DNA of 64,000 bases, taken from the NCBI GenBank assembly GCA_019671135.1, contig JAHRHY010000007.1, positions 2,294,001-2,358,000 on the forward strand, given 5' to 3'. This DNA comes from Linnemannia hyalina. Taxonomy: Eukaryota > Mortierellomycota > Mortierellomycetes > Mortierellales > Mortierellaceae. A program made the position numbers and the translations under genes. Under the pieces are notes generated by a model. That model was not told the DNA's origin and searched no databases. It was given only the letters and a program-made list of their open reading frames with translations. This document shows, one piece after another, positions 25,801 through 36,900 of this stretch; the stretch's first letter is position 1; the number at the start of each line of letters is the position of its first letter.

Positions 25801-26717
25801 ATGACTGAGCCCTTCTAGTCAGGACCCGTGCATAGCGCGACGACTACCGCCGTTTCCGATTTTTAGTTGAATGCCAAAAGACCTTCGGATCCTAAATCGT
25901 ACTACGTGTGACGACAGTTATTCATTGAGACAGAGACGATGGTTGGGCCACTTCTATTTCTTTGTCTTGTTTGTTTTTCATTTTATCCTTGTCATTCGTC
26001 CATTTCTTTCTTCGTCCTTTCTTCTCTTGTCAATTTCGTCTTCCTTCGCTCTTCTACATTACCATGCCCAATGCATCTTGGTTTCAGGGATTGATTGAGT
26101 AAGAGGGATGGGTGCGAGGAGTAAAGAGATGGTATTGGAAGGGTTTCATAAGTAGGAGTGAGGGAGGCGCATGGTCGAAAAAACTTGAATTCTATGTTTT
26201 TTCTCAGTTTTCGGTTTTCCTCTCCTTGCAGTCAACAATATGCGTCTTCTGTTTTTGACGAAATGCGTCGAGGGTTGTAGCTTTGTGGGTGTGCTATGTC
26301 GTGTTTCGAGGCCCACCTTAAGCACGATGGACAGCCCAAAGTCGGTCGACCTTGAAGCCAAAGTCTTGCTCACCAGGATATTCTCGGTGAATGATGGAGG
26401 ACGTATGGATGTGCTAGGCTGCATTGATAATTCTGATTATTGAGTAGAATCCTTCTCCATAAAGAGTAGATAGATGAAGAGCACCATCCATGGTGCACAA
26501 GATATTTTGCCTATCAGCATAGGAGGCCTTCAAGTCCAAATTATCATATGGTGTTTGTTCCATTTCTGCAGATCTTGACGATACCCACAGCTACCATTAG
26601 ATGAGAGTGTATGTACGATATAAAGCATGTAAAACAACCACTGTAACATTCCTCATGTAATTATCCTACTAAACACAACCACATTCTCCAAACAACAAAG
26701 TCTTCTTAGGAGGATCT
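25801..26717. other. Gene-poor A/T-rich stretch
   Basis: No supported gene was found. Two opposing short open frames around 26146-26443 have no recognisable domain and no splice partners. Confidence 0.5.
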
Positions 26718-27146
26718 TCATGCCCATAGTACCCTTTGATATTTTCGTCGGTAAATGGCGTATGGCAAGTACCCATTGGGCCAATTGGAGCTCTCTACTC
26801 TATGGGCTAATGTTGTATAGTACTTCATCTCCCATTTTGCGTAGTTGAAGATGCCTCGGTAGACGCCCCATTGCTTGAGGCGAATGTACCACGATGATAA
26901 CCTTTTGGTTGCCTTCCTTTAACGTTGAACAAAAGGAAAGTGCAACTATGCCATGGCATCCAAGACGCTTATCGCCGCGAAGGTAATACCTCTTGACAAT
27001 GAGAAGTAGCGGTGCACATGGGAGACTTTTTCGTTGGAATGGGGAGGGTATACTATGTCGAACGCATTGATGTACTCGCTATACTTCCCATACGTTCGGC
27101 CATTAACGGTCCTTTGCATGCGCTTAACCGAGGAATTTCTTTGCAT
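26718..27146 (-). pseudogene. Possible decayed coding sequence of unknown family
   Basis: Two adjacent minus-strand open frames have protein-like composition. One, ending near 26946, contains GKYSEYINAFDIVYPPHSNE. The other, at 26718-26918, is Trp/Tyr-rich with WYIRLKQWGVYRGIFNYAKW and ends at a stop at 26718. They lie in different frames with stops between them and no convincing intron joining them. I do not recognise the family. Either a broken gene or a poorly resolved one; confidence is low. Confidence 0.3.
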
Positions 27147-28180
27147 TTGCCTTGCGCTTGAACGGTCGCCTTAATTTTCGAACACCAATCTCTTGAATGT
27201 GGCCATCTACTATTAAACTGTACCCCTCACTTCAAGATTCAGAAGAGTAGTTCATGTATGTGATCATCTAAGGCACTTGTACTCTCAACTGTATCTTTGG
27301 GGCGAAATACAGGAGAGAGATTACATTTTAAAAAATCTTGTGCTGTCTGTTGCTATTTTATCCTATTAGCTGTTGCTGACTGTGAAGAGATATCTCAGCT
27401 ATGGAAGTCTACACTGCATTTCTTGGGCTTTGGATATTTTTTATATACTTTTTTATATACTTTGCACATAGAGAGGCCGCATAGGGTACAAAACGCTCCC
27501 TGATAGAGGAGCGTTGGCGGTACGTGCTGCGTGGGATGAGTTTCACGGCCCTCTCTCTCATCTAAGGAGTTAGGACTGTTATTCAAATGATCTGAGGACA
27601 AAAAAGCCCATAGTCGTCGACGCGAGTTTGTATCGTTGGTACATTACAAGAAGCAGCAGAACGAGAGAAACACCCGGCGGAGGTTCTTGTCGACGAATGG
27701 ACAGAGAGGTTTAGAGGACAGGCCATTAACTCCATTCGCGAGGAATAGAAGGCCCAGCAAAATACAAAGTAGAATACTGAACCTAAGCCTGCTTTGCCAG
27801 CGTGGACCGCAATAAATAGCAACTATCGGTCAAAAGTGATGCAGGGCGCAGTGAAAAGCATAGAGTACATATAAGGAGGGATAGGAGTAGGAAGGATCCA
27901 TGATCCATGATGAATATGAATATCAAATAAAGCGAAGAGATAGTGTAGTAATTCGATAGCACAAGCAATGTAGCATGCCCCTTCAACGCCAATACACACC
28001 CGTTTACGCCTTAGGACATAGCATTCAGCTCAATATTATTTGATTTCGCCAACACAGAGGGAACATGGGAGGGACATGGGAGGAGATTCGATAAACATGC
28101 TGCATGGTAGTATATATTTCCTTTTTGAGCACCCTGTCAACCACCCCTATAGTTACACACGCACTCGCCCTTGCTCTTTG
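27147..28180. other. Gene-poor A/T-rich stretch
   Basis: I see no gene, RNA or mobile element here. Short A/T motifs such as the doubled ttttatatac near 27440-27465 are unremarkable. Confidence 0.5.
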
Positions 28181-28202
28181 CACGTGCCACGTGGTATAAA
28201 AG
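28181..28202 (+). promoter_or_regulatory. Orphan core promoter: two CACGTG E-boxes next to TATAAAAG
   Basis: CACGTG occurs at 28181-28186 and again at 28188-28193, followed at 28195-28202 by TATAAAAG. A C/T-rich initiator-like tract begins about 25-30 bp further on (28228-28258). CACGTG is the core site of bHLH factors of the Cbf1/Pho4 class. The layout looks like a strong polymerase II promoter, yet no recognisable protein follows. Confidence 0.6.
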
Positions 28203-28227
28203 GCGAACTCCCCGGCCAAAATTGTTG

Positions 28228-29000
28228 TTTTCTTTTCTTTTCTTTCTTCTTCACTCCTCTTCGGCCCCCTCTCTCGTCACTCACCTCTCTCGTCGCCCAC
28301 CTCTCTTGTCACCCACCTCTCTCGTCGCCCACCTCTGCCGCCTGGAACCCGCTGCTGACTTGGTAAGAAGACCACCTTCCTTCCATTCCCTTTCTTCCCT
28401 TTCCTCCCTTTCTAAGGAACGAGGGCGTGTGTATGTGTTTCTCGTTGTATCTCCTCTCCCACGCGTTCTTTCCCGTTCTACTTTCCTTTCCTCGTTGTTC
28501 CTCGTTGTTGGGTGCCTGTGCATTGTTTTGTCCTAGTTTCTTCTTTCCTTCTTCGTGCTTCTGTGCTGGAGCAGACGCCTTGCTTTCTTTTTGTTCCTTC
28601 CTCGTCTTTTTCTGTGGGGGTGACCGTTTGCGTTCGCGTTGCCTTCTTCCTTTCTCCCTCTTCCGTCTTTCCTTCCTCTGCTCTCCTTCTGCCTTCTTCC
28701 CTTCTCCCTCTGCCTTCTTTCCTTCCCCAACCATGCCACCCCATTCTCACAGCCAAACACAACCCACTGTCGCGTCAACCTTCTTCACCAACCTTCTTCA
28801 CCAACACTCCTTGCGCGTCTTATTCGACACACTCTAGACCGTTTCCAGCTCCGTCTGTCTGCTGTCCGTTTCCCGCTCTCTCTCCTTCTCGTCGTGCTCG
28901 TGAGCGGTCAGGGCCCAAGGAAACAGGGCTACACTCGAACTAGAGCCTCTTATCCTGGACAGCGACTGGCTGTTTGTTCCTGCGAACTAACAAGAGAATA
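28228..29000 (+). other. Putative transcribed non-coding region downstream of the orphan promoter
   Basis: The plus strand is strongly pyrimidine-rich. A donor-like gtaaga at 28362 follows the minisatellite. Long open frames here are an artefact of pyrimidine bias (Phe/Leu/Ser/Pro strings). The best small frame starts with MPPHSHSQTQPTVAS at 28732 and has 34 codons. A spliced leader or long non-coding RNA is possible but unproven. Confidence 0.3.
28264..28336 (+). repeat. 18-bp minisatellite, about four units
   Basis: Units of cacctctctcgtcgccca, with variants cacctctcttgtcaccca, repeat in tandem just downstream of the orphan promoter. Other short pyrimidine repeats follow to about 28735. 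Confidence 0.8.
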
Positions 29001-29837
29001 GGCAAGTTAACATGATTTTCATTTACACCTGTTGGACTTTTTTTCTTTTTCCCTCTGGGGTTATTATCCTGGTGCTGTCCATTTTCCTTTGAGGTGGGCG
29101 CCTGCGAAAGAGTGGCTGTTTTTTTTCCATTATATTTTCGTCTGATGGCTGGAAGGGCGTATGGAGTATAGGGGATAGGCAAATGGGATTAAGGTATAAC
29201 CCGGCAGGCGGCTCGTCGAAAGCACGTCCAGTTGTAGAGTAGACTTGAGCCAGCCTTCGTCTCACAATCGCTAGATTGTCCCGACGATTGTTAATAATGA
29301 GTTAAAAGGGAGCAGTTGCGTCGCTGGTGAGCTTCCTCAATATTCCCTCGTTCCTTGGATGGATATGCTAGCGGGAGGTTTGCTTTGCCAAGGATCAACG
29401 TGTGTCCGCGATCAGCCTTGCCCACTGGCTTGGTTGACGCTCTGTGGTAAAATGAGCCCGGTTCTTGGTTACTTTTTTGTCTCTCCCCCCCCCTTGCACC
29501 ATTTACCGCCTGTGGTGTATCTCTTTTTGTTCTCTCGCTTATCCGGCTGGCGAACATCCAGTGAGCAAAGGAGTTCTGGGTATCAGGCGTTTATATTCTG
29601 GGATAAGAATGGTTGCTTTTGTGGGTTGTCTAGGATAGTTGGGCTGGCGGTTAAAGATCAGAGGTGTAGGTCTGGCCAATACGGGTTGGCGTGTCTAACT
29701 ATCCCAAAGTCCACTTCAGAAATTGGGTCAACAGCAGGGAGAAGGAATGTCTTGCTATTGTGCACGTTTTTTGTATGATTTAACTCTGCTAACCTACCTT
29801 TTCTATGTCTCTATCCTTGTCATCACTATGAGCTGAG

Positions 29838-29920
29838 CCTACCCCTACCATCGCTACCGTCGCTATCGTCCCCACCGTCCCCACCGTCGTCACCGTCCCC
29901 ACCGCCCCCACCGTCGTGTC
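29838..29920 (+). repeat. 9-bp minisatellite (ccaccgtcc-type units)
   Basis: Units such as ctaccgtcg, tcaccgtcc and ccaccgtcc repeat about eight or nine times with substitutions, in a stretch without a gene. Confidence 0.7.
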
Positions 29921-30904
29921 TTTTGGTTGAGACCTTCATGATCAGGATTTCGATGCGGATACCTTCGTAGCAGATAATACGTTGTTGAGAAATAAAAGGC
30001 CAGGAACAGGATCAGACTTGCAACTAATCGGATAAGGGTGTTTCTGCTGCTGTGTATGGCGCTGTTAGTGGTATAGCCATATAGAAGGGGGGTTAAGAAT
30101 ATCCTCTTCCTTTCATTTTTCTTTTTTCCACGTATTCTATTACCGATACAGTAATAAAAACAAGGCTATATACGTTTCTGCATACACATCATTGCACATT
30201 ATTTTGCTCCACATGGCCCAAAGTTGCTCTTAACAAACAGCTTTAGAATGTATTATGTTAAAGTTTCAAAGGTGAAAAAGGGCAACATGGAGGGAAAGGT
30301 GGCATTCGTTGAAGCTGTTGAAGCTTGTTTGTAGTAATACATAAGGAATGACACGCGGTTTGATACGTTATTCTAAATAAGCTCTGCCTGCAAGAGAAGG
30401 GTTTTGGATAAAGAAGCAAGAACACAACAACGTATTTTTTTTACATTTGTACGAGGGTTAATAATGAACCTGAAGAAAAACAAGGCGAAGGAACATCGAT
30501 TTGCTATTCCAATGCTGTTATCTACGTACTTTTGTAGTATACATCCAGCGTCCAAGATGGCAGAATTATGGATGCCCGTCCTCAAATAACGCTTGTACAC
30601 GGGCGAAGTTGAGGTTTTAGGCATTTTGATTTTCTTTTCTCTTCTTCCTCCCCCTCCTTCTGTTGGAGCATTCAAACACTATGAAAGAAAACCGTCAAAG
30701 TCGTGCTCATCGCGTAGGCCGTTGTAGTTTGGTCGTCTCACTATCAAGATATATTTTTTTCAACTCAAAGGTACATACGAATCACTAATGAGAGATGGTT
30801 TCAGCATGCAAAATAGGAATTAAGTTATTATTAAGCGGTTCTATTAATGTATGAAAAATGCTAAAGTTGAATGAAATAATGCTGATGAGTAGTTGTGAAA
30901 GTGC
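29921..30904. other. Intergenic, 3' side of the FUSC-type gene
   Basis: A/T-rich, no supported gene. It includes the expected 3' UTR of the minus-strand gene ending at 30905. Confidence 0.5.
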
Positions 30905-33900
30905 TTAGGATGAAGGGGGACTGGTGGGAGATGTATTAGTAGTTGTAGTAGTTGTGGGGACAATAACTCTTGCTGGAAGGTTCAGCACAAAGGGCGTTGC
31001 CGAAGAAGGACCTTCTCCACCGTTTGCAACTGAATTGTCCGCAGAATAAGAAGAAGGGGGAGATCCAAAATGTCCATGTCCAGAGACGCTTCCTTGGCTC
31101 GTTTGAGATGTAAAGGGGTGCAGGGAAGGACGTTGCATCCGATGTTGGTGGGGCTGGGCTTGCTGTTGAGGGCCTGGGAGAGTGACGGTGATATCTGGGA
31201 GGTGGCTGCTGAAGCTAGTTGCAGAGGGTCCAGCATTGGTAGACTTCACCTTAGGCGGCGCCACCGCTGCCGCTGGCGAAGCAGTTGACGATGCGGTAGC
31301 GATTCCAGAACTCAACATCCTATTGAGAGTCGGGACGTTGCTAGAACTGCCAGTGCCGGACTTCTTGGTCGTGGTTCCAGTCGATGTCGCTCCCATGGCC
31401 AATTGGCCCTGTGCCGGGATGACCGTGACTCCGTTGGTGGAAACAGTAGGCGACCGGACTTCAATCATTTTCTGCCCGCTAGCCTCTTGTGCGACTTGGA
31501 GCGCATCCTTGAACCGCTGGCTATGTCGTCCTCCGCCCAACAGACTCTCGTCCATCATGATGATCGGCGACGTTGCCAACGCTACCGCCGCAGGTAGCAG
31601 TTTCATGCCTCCGGGGGTGGTAGTCGCATTAAGAGCAAGTCCTCCTGCCTGTGGGGCTGAAGCCGAAGAGGTCGAAGGGATGTCGACGTGGAGCCCTCCA
31701 ACCTTGGGTTTCACGGTTGAGCTCTTGCGCCTGCCGCTGTACTGATGGAGAGCGGAAGCTGCGGCCGAAGCAGAGTTCAAGATCTGGTTCTCGACCACAG
31801 ATGGCCGCTTATCCTCGCCACCACCTCCTTGACCAATCGATCCAGCTACAGAATGCCCCGAAAGCAACGAAGACTTGGACCCAGCTCCGCCCGCAAGGTT
31901 ACCGGCCGGATTGTTGGCCAAAGGCTGGGGTGCCCTAGCGATAGGTATAGCAATGGCTAGATCCGGATGGAAACTATACGTCTTTTGCTGTTGTTGGATC
32001 TGGAGTTGTTGTTGCTGGATAAGCTTTTGTTGTGCCTCGATCTGCTGCTGCATCTGCTGCATCTTGGCCTGGTCCTGCATCAGCTTCTGTTGCTGCTGCT
32101 GCAGCAGATCATGAGGGTATTCCAACTGCTGAGGCTCAAGATCCCTCTCCAAGTCATGCTGACGCTGTTGCTGTTGTTGTTGGTGTTGCAGATGATGTTG
32201 GTTTATCTGACCAAACGCTCCAGCGCCCATACCGGCAGTAGTCGAATCCGAAGCTCCAATGTTAATCATCGTCACCGGGATCGCAGGCGACGACACCGCA
32301 GAGCTTGAACCCTGCATCAAAGTACCGCCGATGCTGCCACCAACACCAAGGCCTTGTCCGTGCAGAGCTTCCGATCCGGGGGCTGGATGCGCAAGCGCAG
32401 ATGTTTCTGGTAAGCCGATAGAGTTGGTTTGGACGGCAGTTCCAAAATTGAACTCGCCACCCGTGAGACCGTCGGCGCCATCGTCTGTTCTGCTGCCTGA
32501 TGAGACCATTGTCACCCCGACAATTGGCTTGATCAATATCGCCAGCAATTCTATAGATGATATGAAGTTGATACGAATCGATAGTTAGCAAAAGATAGTA
32601 TATGTGCAACTTGATTTTGAAATTAAAGGAGCAAAAGGAGGTAGACGTACCGAGTTCCTCGATGACTTCTTCCAGCGCAGAGGAGAAGGCATAGTAGTAG
32701 ATATAGGTATAGTGGTCCTCTTTGGTGACAGCCTGATGGGCGGCGATAGCTTCTCTGACGTTGTAGATGACTCGGAGACGGGCTACTCTGGCCGAGGGAA
32801 GGTATGGTGGCAGTGGCGACTTGGACGCAAGAGACGAAGACAACACGCTAAAGTACAGCAGAAGCGCACCAACCTTTGTAAGGGAATAAAAAGGAGGCGG
32901 TTAATAATTAGCTCAATTAATTTTGTGTAACGACGCCACCAATTTTTAAAAAAAAGTAAGATAAACAAAAAAAAAAGATAACAGTAACGCACCATGTCGC
33001 GGCGGTAGTAATTCATGGGGCCAGTGACGAGCTCACGGACCTCTGGCGAGATCAGTTGTGCAGCCATACGCATCGATACCATCCTGTCCAAGATGTTCTG
33101 ACAGCATTGGATGATCTGGTTGTACAGCTTGATCGGGAACTTTTCCTTCAACCTCGGCTCTGACGCAGACAACTCCAGAAGCTGGTTGATCTTGATCAAC
33201 TTTGTCTGAAGCTGCTGTTCGACATGCTGGAACGCCAGTCGATCCGGGTCTGCGGACTCTGGTGCAACTTGAGGCAGCAGCTCGCTATCGTGGCTGCTGT
33301 GACGACCTACAGCATTTGTGGCTTCGCTTGCCTGGCCGGTAGGGATCTGTCCCTCGCTCCTAGTTCTCATCGCGGTAGACCCTTTGCGACGACCGTCCTG
33401 ACTGGTAGAAAACTGATGCGATGCCTTCTCAGCACGCTCAGCACGCTCAACAAATGAGTCATGCACATGCTCGGCCTCAAGGCCCCTTGCCAGCGCCGCC
33501 TTCTCATCCACCTCGCCATCATCTAGATCATCATCATCATCATCATCATCCTGAGCGTTCTCTGGCCAGTTGGCCACATAATGCGAGTGGCCCTGGCCCT
33601 CTCGCTGTTCCTCCAAGAAGAACTTGTTGACCAGTTCAGCAAACAAGACTCCCTGTCTTCCAATTAGGATCGCAATCTCCTTGCGCAACTCTCTCCTGGC
33701 CAGGATGGGCCATAGGAGCGAGTTCATCACCACCGAGATGATGATACCGATTATGACAGTGATGGATCGCTTGTAACAAACCTGGTAGATCGTCTCTGTG
33801 GCACTGCCCTCGTACATGATGAATGTCACCGAAGAGTATGACAGAATCATAATGATTCCAAGCTTGGGATGCGCAGTCTCCAAAATCAGGAACACACTCG

Positions 33901-36900
33901 CGAATGCTATGAGGTCCAAGTAGAAGTTGCAATGATTAATTACATACCATTATGTATACAAAGCTACAAAGGAGATGTTGTGAAAAAGGATAGAACTTAC
34001 CGACGACGAGCATGAAGGCACAGATGACCCAAGGATTGCGAGGAAGGACCAAGTAGGTGATCAGGGCCCAGAATGTGCCCGCCAAAGTGCCTGCGACACG
34101 CATGGCACAAACACTAAATGTGGCCCCGACTGTGGGCGACAGCACGGCCATCACAGTCAGCATAGCCCACTGTCCACGATCGGTCGCCAACGGAGTATTG
34201 TTCCACTGCAGCCATGACCAGAGTCCAATGAACGTGAGAGCAACCGCCATCTTGAATCCAAACTTGAATTCTTCCGACTTGAACGGCTGGAGGTTTTCCC
34301 AGAACCAGTACCGCCATGTCTTAGGTTTTGGAACGTTCACAAAGATGGTCCTGGGCCGAGGTGGCTCTGGAGGTGCGGGAGCTGGCGAAGGTGACTTTTT
34401 GCGAGATGGTGAGGTGGACTCGGATTCGCTATCCTCTGAGGAGTGCCGGCCACTAAATCCAGAAAACAGGTTGCGAGCACGACTCTTCTTGTCCTTCTTG
34501 CCTGCCTGGTGCTCAGAGTCGCTGTCGGTACTGTCAGAATCGACAGAATAAGGACCCTCCTTGTGACTCGTCTTGGCAGCCGGGCCGGAAGGTGGATGAT
34601 GGTCAGGGAGTAGTGCCGGTGACATGCTTGAAGAAAATGAAGGAACTTGCTGCTTAGGCGACATTGCCGATGACGACGGCAAGACTGAAGGACCTTCGCC
34701 TGCATCCGAGTCCGGTGAGAGTGGCGACTTCCTGGCCTTAAATAGTTTGCTGATGTCCAGTTCCGGTGGGGCGGTATAGTTCGGCTTAATGACATGGATC
34801 TTGGGCAGCAGCTCGACCTGGTTGGTGTCATCAAAGTGCCTCAAATCCTCCTTTTGCTTGTGCCCCAACGACCTGAACGACGGAATCTCGACGACGCTGT
34901 ACTGGCCAGCCTGCTTGGACCCACTCTCCTCCGGAGCCTCAACCTTCTCATCTTCGAGCGATGGCTTCAAGTCCTCTCTGTTTCCAAGGACGTATGGGTT
35001 GCCCAGATCCAGATCCGGTTCTTGCTTCTCCTCGACAATTTCATGGCGCGAATGGGAGTTGCCGAAAAGACGCTGGTGACTGCGGTGGCGGCGTGGGCTG
35101 CCCGACGTCCAGTCGTTACCTGTCCTGAGACGGGAGTTAGATCTCGACCTACGCTCCTGCGGCATCTTTTCCTGTCCACGAGGGTTGCGGGCGTCGTCGT
35201 GTCCTTGTTCCAGATCCACATCCTGGCTCCTGCGATGAATAAGGTTCGACAGGGTCACAGTGCGGCGCAAAGGAATGGGTGCCCAAAGATGAGTGACCCG
35301 TCTCTGGAGTTCCTCTCTCTTGTCCGCAGCAGCCTCAGCAGCCACCTCAGCAGCCAACTTGTCGGCGGCGGTCTTGGCAGCTTTAGCCTCCACAATCACC
35401 TTCTCCTCCTCGACGGTCATCGGTTGACGGTGCTCCAGGTTCTTGGCCGAGTTGCGGATCAGTGAATTGTAACCCTCACTGGTCTTGACTTGCGAATAAC
35501 TGCCCCAAGAGAACCAATGCCAAAAGTTGCCAAACACCTTGGGCCACCACAGCTTCTTTTTGCGCTTGTTACGACCCTCCAACTCCATAGTTCGCCGCCC
35601 CTGCTCCTCCAGTTCCTCGACGTACTTTCCGAGTCGCAACAGTTCCCGAGCAATCTCCCGAAGTGCAAAGAGGAAGAAAAAGATCAAGAAGATCTCTTCG
35701 CGTGGTCCAACATCCAGGGTAGGGTGGGTTGCAATGAAATCCTGCAGTCCCTGAGCCTCGGCCTTGTCGAACACCTCCAGTTCTTCGGTGAGGTACTGAA
35801 CGTACGACATACCTAGCGGCAGAGCAAAATCCTCTTCCTCCTCCAATCCCGAAGACGTCATCTTGTGGAGCGTATCCTGTTGAAGGAACTTATTGGGATG
35901 GACCGTGTTGGCTGACTTTGGATCCTTGCCCTTCTTGCCCTTCTTGCCCTTGTCACCCACATGGAGTCCCGGTCCCATGCTCGCCTGGAGCGCTTCAGCA
36001 TAGTCCAGATCCTCCTTGGTCAGCTTATGGGACTTAACACCCACCAAAGCTCGGAGACGATCCAATGCTGTCAGTCCTGTACCAGCTGCCTCCTTGGGTG
36101 CCTCACAAGTAGCCGCCTCGTTGCCAGCGGCATTGGTGTTGACTGTCGCTCCATTGGCCGCCGCTCTCTCGTCCTCTGCTTTCTTGGCCTCGATCGCGCG
36201 GATCGCGGCCTCTCTCTGAGCATTCCTCCTCTGAATACGCTCCAAGCGATCCTGCTCGACATTGAGTCCCGAGACAAGCTCCATCTCCAGGGCCACCATT
36301 ACGCGTGAACAGGAGCCACTCAACCGCTGCAAGGGATCCCGTACAATGTCCAAGAATGACATGAACAACTTTCGGTCTCCAAAGGCAACCTCCTTGGGTG
36401 GGATCGCTCTCGCGGCCGCAATAGCCTGCTCCTGCTTCTTGATCCGATGCTCCTCGGCTCTGCGCTCACGCTCCGCCTGCTTCCGTTCCCGCTTGATCTG
36501 GTTCTCTTGCTTCTTCCTGTACGCCTCAGCCGCCTTCCTGACTTGCTGATCCGACAATGATGTCCCGAATCGGATTCCCCCGACCGTCCGGTAATGGCGA
36601 TTGTTCAGCTGGTCGTCCTCTGGGAAAGCTCCGGCAGGAACAGTGGCATAGTGATCCATGGGGATTCCTGCAGAGCGCTCATCGTCCTGGTCTCCTCGCC
36701 CCTTGCCCCACTTGGAGTTACCAGGTTTGAATCCTTCTTTCAGCGACGAAGGGCGGTTGGCCTTGAACCTGGAGGCAGACTTGACCGAGAAGAGGGACTT
36801 GAAACTCTTGACCGTATCCAGGTTGGCCTCCTCATAGATCGAGTTGGGACGCGAAGAGTTTGGGGTGGTGGCGTTGGAAGGGTATCCGCTCGATGGACGA

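Noticed and set aside
28171..29001. Overlapping plus-strand frames of 100-140 residues
   Set aside because: All are Phe/Leu/Ser/Pro/Cys strings produced by a pyrimidine-rich strand. No conserved motif, and all three frames stay open.
32262..32650. Read-through of the FUSC gene exon 5 into the intron
   Set aside because: The frame after the gtacgt donor at 32650 loses family character. Splicing to 32550 restores a continuous protein.
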